DNA of 64,000 nucleotides from Carettochelys insculpta (Eukaryota > Chordata > Testudines > Carettochelyidae), in NCBI RefSeq assembly GCF_033958435.1, contig NC_134152.1, positions 10,340,001-10,404,000 on the forward strand, given 5' to 3'. Below the pieces are notes generated by a model. That model was not told the DNA's origin. It saw only the letters and a list, made by a program, of their open reading frames with translations, and did not search any database. The translations under genes and the position numbers were made by a program. Shown piece after piece: positions 58,023-64,000 of this stretch (its first letter is position 1; each line of letters begins with the position of its first letter).

Positions 58023-60150
58023 ATTCCCATCCAACCCTATCTACAACATTTACGCAGTCCTTGGTACATAACAGATGTACAGGGCATCTAGAGAGACATA
58101 AATGTTGTGTGCAAGAGAAAATATATATATATGAACAAACTAACCAATTGCTGAGAAAAGCCAATAATGGTTGCAAGGGTCATAAATAATTTCACATATT
58201 GCTGTTAGCTACATGGCGGTGGCAGGGCTGGGAGAGTGAATCGGTGTGGGGGAGGTGATGTCAGAGGGACAGCCTAAGAACTTATTTTTAATGCAATGAA
58301 GGGAATAGAAAAGGACTGCAGAAAAGAGAGAGAGCTGGAAAGTCAGGGTGCACAGGAAGTTATGTTAACAAACTTGTATGATGCAACTACATTGAAATGC
58401 ACACACACACACAGAGTATGGCCTATGTTTTCACCATTATCTAGTAATTTTAGAAGGCCGATTTGAAGTACTTTAATGACCCCTAATTTTCAGAATGTGA
58501 GTCTTCAGCACTCTCTGAAAGTCTGGCTCCTGTGAAGCCTGGGACACCCAGTCACTAGCCCTTTTTGAAAATTCAGGCCAACAGCTTCTACCAGTATCTC
58601 ATCGGTACCAATGCCACTGTACACTGCCTAAATGCTTCAGCGGTCTCACCACGTGAGTTATATTTGCTTAAGGAGGGGACAGACTATGGCTGGATTTCAA
58701 TGGGGATGTGGAGCTTTGTGTGGCTTTCTTCTGCGTGATTAGGCGACAATTATGGAATGTTGATACTAATTCTGGGTGTGATAGCTAATTCCAGGGTTTC
58801 CTTATACTGAATTTAAATCACTAGGTGTTATTTTAGTCAGACATTTTACTCCAGCTAAGGCTTAGTCATAGCAGCTGAGAAAGGGAGTGAGCAGTACCTT
58901 GTATCTCCCATGACCCAGGATGGCCTATGTGGCAGAATGATGCTTTAATGTACATAATCTGCCAACAGCCTGAAAGAGTTGAAAATCTGGGGTGCGGTGG
59001 GGTGGGGTGGGGGAAGGCAGCTGTTTCCATCCATCCAAAGGGGAGCCAATCACCCTCTATCCTGTAAGGAGGCTCCAAATTACATCACTTTACCTGTACT
59101 CAAATCTCATTACCTGTATCTTTGTTTCTGTTTAGGCATAAATCTGTCAAAAACATAATTAAGGATGTCTGGTGTTATATCTGAGACCCGAACACATCAA
59201 TGCTCTCTTTGCTCCTATATTAGGTTGCTGATGGCTGCTCTTTTCCTGCCTGTAATTGATCCAAATTGTTATCATTAAAAAGATCTCCTCCATTTTCCTT
59301 CTGCATGTTCTCCACTTTGGATGCTTTACTAGTCGGTGCAAACAAGCTTCTCTCAACTGCGTGCTCCTGACGACTGTCTCATAGTTAGCAGACTGGCTGT
59401 TGTGATGATTTTGGCTCTTCCTAGACTCCTTGATCTATTTTTTTTTCTTTTCTGTGGTGAGTTCTCAGCTGCAAAAGATTCCATTGCAGGGGCCCTCACT
59501 TCTGAGGTCTGGTCTTCACGTACATTTTTGGTGTTAAAGGTGAAATTTTGAACACTGTTTGTTAAATTGGTACACAATCATGTTGTGGATGATCTCAGCG
59601 GGTTGAAACCTGGTTTACATTAGCTTAATTTACTCTAATTGAGATTGGCAAAATTTAAGCCAATGGAAGTGAGTCCATTCAGGAGTTGCACCGATTTTAA
59701 TCAACTGCTGCAAATTTCTGTATAGATAACTCCTGATAAAGCCATATTGGGAGGGAAATATATCTTTAAGCACTCAGCTCCTTTTTTCTAACCTAGTCTC
59801 ATTTTAAATCTTTTGTGACAAATTATGCCTGTAGTAATTCCACTGGCTTCAGTGAAGTTTCCCCACAAAATTAAGTTGGCTTCTCAGCCGTATAGATAAT
59901 TTTAAGCATGGCCCTAATTACAGTGGTAAAATTCTTACCTTATGTCTATGTTATCTAATGAAATCACAAATGTTACAAGAAAATATTTAGCTGATATTGT
60001 TCACTTACGTATTTATACAGGGACAGACTCTCTTCTGCTTTTCAGCTTGTGTAGTCATTTGTGCCTATGCAGAGAGGATGTAAAATGGCACCAAATCAGA
60101 ATTCGCTGCTCATGCATGTGGCAGCATTTTACACCCACTTTGCAGTCACT
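57448..60150. other. unassigned sequence with a long (GT)n tract
   Basis: Only the microsatellite at 57945-58019 is recognisable. No exon or transposon border found. Confidence 0.4.
57945..58019. repeat. (GT)n microsatellite, about 75 bp
   Basis: Uninterrupted GT dinucleotides (about 37). Long perfect tracts like this are normally length-polymorphic. Confidence 0.97.
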
Positions 60151-60573
60151 GGGCACACCTACGTGGGTAGCTTCTGTCAACAACATTTGGCTTTTGTTGA
60201 CAAAACTCACCGAGTGTCTTCACAGTTAAAGTGCTCTGCTAAGAGTTTGTCAGGACAACTCGGCTCTTCAGTCAGCAGCATTATCCCTGTTCCCAATCAG
60301 GTATAACACCTCTGTGGACAATGTTGTTTTGACAGAGTGCCCATGTACACACTTCTGTTGACAGAGAGGGCTTCCTGTTCCCTGTTTGCAGGGCTTGGGG
60401 TCAGCTGTTTTGTCAAAAGAGGGCAGGGCAGTCTTGCTGATCTCTGTCAACAGAGCAGCTTGCTCGTTCCATCTGCTTTTGTGTGCAGATGCTATCTGCT
60501 GACAGAGGTACTGCTAAGATTTCTCTGTTGACGGTGACCTCTATCGACAGAGGCTGCCTGTGTAGATATGGCC
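60151..60573. repeat. MITE (GTTGACAGA lineage), TSD ACT
   Basis: A 423-bp element: GGGCACACCTACGTGGG at the left, CTGTGTAGATATGGCC at the right, ACT at 60148-60150 and 60574-60576. The interior TTGTTGACAAAACTCACCGA and CTCTGTCAACAGAGCAGC match the 4-5 kb cluster. Confidence 0.75.
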
Positions 60574-61094
60574 ACTTTGTGCAGATATGAAAGCGAATAA
60601 CATGAGCCAATGGAAGATGAGGGACAAACATTGCTTTAGCTCATTGACACCAGCTTATATCAGTGTTAGCACCCTAGTGGAAGTGAAAGGAAGTCAGGTC
60701 CATTTTGCTGAATGTAAACAATACAGGTACACACTATACTGAAGGCAAAAGAAAGAATCAGGGTCCTAGTTCTTGGATATGTTTATATCCAAAAGAACAT
60801 TAGTCTTCACAAGGTTGGGGTCACCTTCAGATTTATTTTATGGAATATAAAAAGTTTTGCTCATGTGCTAACGATGCTCCAGCAAATAGACACAATAAAG
60901 CTATGGTTTGCGATTCTTCTCTCTCACTCTCTCTTGTTTTCTTTCATCCTCTGCAGAGCTGCTTTCAGGTCTGGCAAAGAAATATGATGCCTAGTCTAAA
61001 AATATACTGTGGAATCCACATTTTATCTTGAAGCTTTTTATTTTCTTGCAGTAACTTTGATGCTAGGACTCATTATGCAGTTGGAAACACATAC
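60574..61094. other. unassigned sequence
   Basis: Nothing recognisable. Confidence 0.45.
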
Positions 61095-61456
61095 GACTAA
61101 GTCTACACGAGAGTGCTCTTTTGAAAGAGAGTGGTCAGAAGATGCTCTTTTGAAGGGAAACGTCTACACACAGGCTGGATCTGGAGTTGTCAATGAGCAC
61201 CATCAAAAGGGCCATGCACCACATCAAGGAGGTCATCTAGGACATTGAAAGAGAGCATCTACACTCACCCATGGCCTCTTTCAAAAGAAAGGGACAGAAA
61301 ACTCTGTGGACAGGGTCGCAGGGCAGCCAAGCCCTTCTGGGGCTGCAGCAAGCCACTCCTTTAAAGGCCCCCCCTTCCCAATACCTTTGGCCTGCACCGC
61401 ACAAGGCCTGAGGAGGTGCTACAATCCCCACAGACACAGTGCTCACAGGAACAGAC

Positions 61457-63012
61457 ATGGAACAGAAGCAGCTCAACACCCTGCTGGCTGCCATGAGTGG
61501 AGTGGGCACCCTTCTGGCCACAGCACTGGTGGCCGCCCTGCAGCTCCTGGCAGGGCCCACCCCCACCCAGGGGCAGAATGGGATGCCCCAACCATGGGGT
61601 CCTCTAGGCCCCGCTCCCAGGCACTCCACCAGGTCTGAAGTTACCCCAGCAGCTCAGAGTGGTGGGAGCAACTGGTGATGGGCGGGGGGGTGGAACAAGG
61701 ACCGATGGTTATGGAATTTCTGGATGCGGTGGAAGACCTTCCTAGAGCTCTGCCAGTGGCTGTCCCCGGCCCTGAGACACTGGGACACTGGGATGAGGTG
61801 CACCCTCCCCATGGAGAAGAGGATTGCGATAGCTGTATGGAAACTGGCCACTCCAGACAGCTACGGCCCCGTGGGACACCAATTTGGTGTGGACAAGGCC
61901 ACAGTTGGAGCTGTCGTGATGGAGGTAAGGAGTCCTGGGCATGCACCCACTGAGGGGGGGTGGGGACAGGGGATCCCAGGGCGAGGACCAGGGGACCAGG
62001 GCACACCCTGCACACCCTCACAGGTGGCTGTGTCCCCTCACCCCACAGATGGTCCATGCTCCAAATGTCATGCTCCTACAAAGAGTCATCTGCATTGGGG
62101 ACCTGGACGCAGCCATCATGGACTTCACTGCACTGGGATTCCTCAATTGCTTTGGGGCCCTCGATGGGACCCACCTACCTATCTGCTCCCTGGAGTGCAG
62201 TGGAGGGCAATGAATAAACAGAAAGGGCCATGGTGAACAGCCGGGATTGGTTCTAGGACATACACATGAGCTTGCCTGGCTGCACCCATGATGATTGTGC
62301 CTTCTGCAACTTAGGCTTGTGCCACCAGCTGGAGGCAGGGACCTACATCCCCCAGAGGGAGATTCTGCTGGGGGACATCACCATGCCCCTCTGCCTGGTG
62401 GCCAACACTGCTTACTCACTCCAGCCCTGGCTCATGCAGCCCTATATGGGCCACTCCACCCTCAGCCAGGAGTGCTTCAATGGCCAGCTCAACCACACCA
62501 GCCAGGTGTTTGAGTACACCTTTGGCCGCTTGACGGGGCAAGGGCACTGTCTTCTCACCCATCTGGATGTGGGCATTGTCAATCTCCTCCACATTGTGGG
62601 TACCTGCTGCAGAACACGGAACAATGGTCTCAAGTTGCAGTTGAAAAAGTCCAGGTTGAACATTTGGAAGAACTTTTTCACTAGGAGGGTGGTGAAGCAT
62701 TGGAATGGTCTACCCAGGGAAGTAGTGGAGTCTTCATCCCTGGAGGTGTTTAAGTCTCGCCTCAACACAGCCCTGGCAGGGCTGCTCTGATGGGTTTGGT
62801 CCAGCTTAAAGCAGGGGGCTGGACTCGATGGCTTTTTTAGGTCTCTTCCAGCTCTATTGCTCTATGATTCTATGTTTCACAATATCATGAAGAATAGAGG
62901 GGGAGTCTTTCATGCAGGGGTGGGTGGTGCCCATTGTCCATAGCCACCAGACCCACCAGGATGGGATCCACAGCTAGGAGGCCCTGCACCAGTACTTTGA
63001 CCAGGGGCCATA
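61457..63012 (+). pseudogene. Harbinger transposase (HARBI1-like), broken and CR1-interrupted
   Basis: Starts MEQKQLNTLLAAMSGVGTLL. After a TGA at 61676 exon 1 continues RWLWNFWMRWKTFLELCQWL, IAIAVWKLATPDSYGPVGHQ and FGVDKATVGAVVMEV, with donor GAG/GTAAGG at 61925. Exon 2 from 62049 has LDAAIMDFTALGFLNCFGAL and DGTHLPICSLECSGGQ (Asp 1), a stop at 62211, then LEAGTYIPQREILLGDITMP. The second catalytic Asp is replaced by Asn (VANTAYSLQPW); the Glu remains (VFEYTFGRL). After VGTCC the frame enters CR1 sequence at 62612. Past the CR1 the native C-terminus is readable (HNIMKNRG, EALHQYFDQGP). Catalytically dead. Confidence 0.8.
62612..62873 (+). mobile_element. CR1 3' end inserted in Harbinger transposase
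   Basis: Begins AGAACACGGAACAATGGTCT, includes [20 protein letters not shown] and GGACTCGATGGCTTTTTTAG, and ends with TGCTCTATGATTCTATG. About 260 bp, 5' truncated as usual. The host transposase reads on directly after it, so this CR1 insertion is younger than the Harbinger copy. Confidence 0.88.
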
Positions 63013-63239
63013 GTAAGTGCCAACCCAGCCACCCCAGAGGGCCTCCTGCACACACACCCCTCCACCACCAGCACACAGCACACAGGGGTTTTGGAAAAAT
63101 AAAATGGCGTATTGTCAACTGCAAAAACTGTATGGGTAATACTTACTGCTAAACATAAATGGAACATCCAACCATTGACAGTTGGGGTGCAAACTATTTA
63201 TGGGGAGGCACCTATATATTGGGGGACCTCAGTGGCCTG

Positions 63240-63998
63240 CCCAGTGGGCCATCACTCCGGGGCAGGAATGGAAGGGTCTGACCTGCACTGGCCCCCAAGT
63301 CCCATGCCTCCTGCTCTTCTGGGGTCCCTGGCAGGGCTGGGAAGGGGCAAGGAGTGCAGGGAGGTAGGGCTGGGGAAGGGTCTCAGGCTGGCAATCCGAG
63401 CCATTGGGGTCCTCTTCCATGGGCCTGGTGGGTGGATCCACAGTGGGAGGGACAGCAGGGGAGGTAACAGTGGGGGGGTAGCCAGGCCAGGAGCTCCTGG
63501 GTAGAAGACCTCAATGTCCTGAAATGTGGCCAGGAACTCACCCCAGGCTGCCTGGCAGCAGGCAGCGTCCCCCTCCTCAAAACAATGCCAGTGCTCCACC
63601 AGATCCACCTAGCACCGGATGGAGGTGGTGAAGTGGGAGTCCTGTGCTGGCTGCCTCTGGCTCTGCTGAGACCAGGCCCATCCTGGTGCTGATGGCTACT
63701 CCAGCCAGTCACTGTCCCTTGCGTCTGGGGGGCTGTCCAGTACCATGGATGGAGTGAGACTCTCCTGGTCCTCAGATGGTGTGGTTGCAGAAACAGGGGA
63801 GAAGAGAGGAAAAGTCTGGGAGTACCAACCCCTGCCCAGTGGCCCATTCCCTCCATGGGAGCTGAGTCCCCATCCCCTGTCCTCCATCCGTAGGTGCGAT
63901 GGCCCTTTGGGTGGCCCATTTTTGTGGTTCGTCTTCCCAACCCTCCCCTGGGGGGCAGGGCATGGTGCTGTCTGTGGGAGTGGGTACTGATGGGCACA
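63240..63998 (-). pseudogene. Myb/SANT-like Harbinger protein, C-terminal part
   Basis: Minus-strand frames include LVEHWHCFEEGDAACCQAAW followed by GEFLATFQDIEVF, which aligns in style with the helix near the end of copies 1 and 2 (AWRQEAWGAYMETFN), then a Pro-rich tail. Upstream frames (GDSAPMEGMGHWAGVG) probably belong to the Ser/Pro-rich middle or the intron. The SANT domain itself would lie beyond 64000. Assignment rests on position and weak similarity. Confidence 0.45.
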
Positions 63999-64000
63999 CG

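Larger units (their letters stand above)
61095..64000 (+). mobile_element. Harbinger element (CTCTTTTGAAAG lineage), right end outside window
   Basis: Left end GACTAAGTCTACACGAG followed by AGTGCTCTTTTGAAAGAGAG and further CTTTTGAAGGG words, as in the 10.6-kb element. A plus-strand transposase and a minus-strand SANT-like C-terminus lie inside, with a CR1 3' end inserted in the transposase. The right TIR is not reached by 64000. Confidence 0.75.

Noticed and set aside
57778..58189. Frames encoding (VC)n or (HT)n proteins
   Set aside because: They are translations of the (GT)n microsatellite.

Overview
The window looks like repeat-rich, intergenic or deep-intronic DNA from a sauropsid vertebrate, most likely a turtle. 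This is inferred from repeat types: CR1 LINEs with ATTCTATG-type 3' octamers, a Cry-like SINE hairpin seen in turtle genomes, an RTE element ending in (TGA)n, and a very large load of PIF/Harbinger DNA transposons and their MITEs. I see no complete host gene, no rRNA or tRNA gene and nothing prokaryotic. Two short spliced-exon candidates (14315-14482 and 17084-17205, both +) and one weaker coding-like stretch (3401-3531) hint that a host gene may run left to right through this DNA.

Layout. 0-9.5 kb: a run of palindromic MITEs, a 5'-truncated CR1 with an open 263-codon reading frame, a SINE hairpin and a 689-bp Harbinger derivative. 10.57-14.23 kb: a decayed two-gene Harbinger element. 16.5-20.5 kb: an RTE LINE with an inverted 5' end, split by a 1.4-kb Harbinger derivative that carries a perfect 214-bp copy of host DNA lying 1.2 kb upstream of its insertion site. 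22.2-25.1 kb: a decayed third Harbinger lineage. 25-34 kb: CR1 and a second EN/RT LINE, the latter split by a 711-bp Harbinger derivative. 34-44.8 kb: mostly unassigned sequence with MITEs, CR1 tails and a probable solo LTR. 44.84-49.55 and 51.52-56.03 kb: two near-full-length Harbinger elements in the same orientation, the second lying inside remnants of an older Harbinger. 56-64 kb: a hAT-like MITE, a (GT)n tract, more MITEs and the left part of another Harbinger element whose right end is outside the window.

How the parts work together. The larger Harbinger elements carry two convergent genes: a two-exon DDE transposase (HARBI1-like, DDE_Tnp_4) and a Myb/SANT-like DNA-binding partner with an alanine/proline-rich, coiled-coil-like C-terminus. 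In the established Harbinger model the SANT protein brings the transposase to the element ends. Here the ends share a 17-bp inverted repeat near GGCTACGTCTACACGTG, are packed with TTCGAAGT-type palindromes in one lineage, and are flanked by 3-bp duplications. The many short palindromic elements use the same TIR and are presumably mobilised by these proteins. No copy in the window is fully intact, but the 54.3-55.7 kb transposase keeps its DDE triad and is broken only near its termini.
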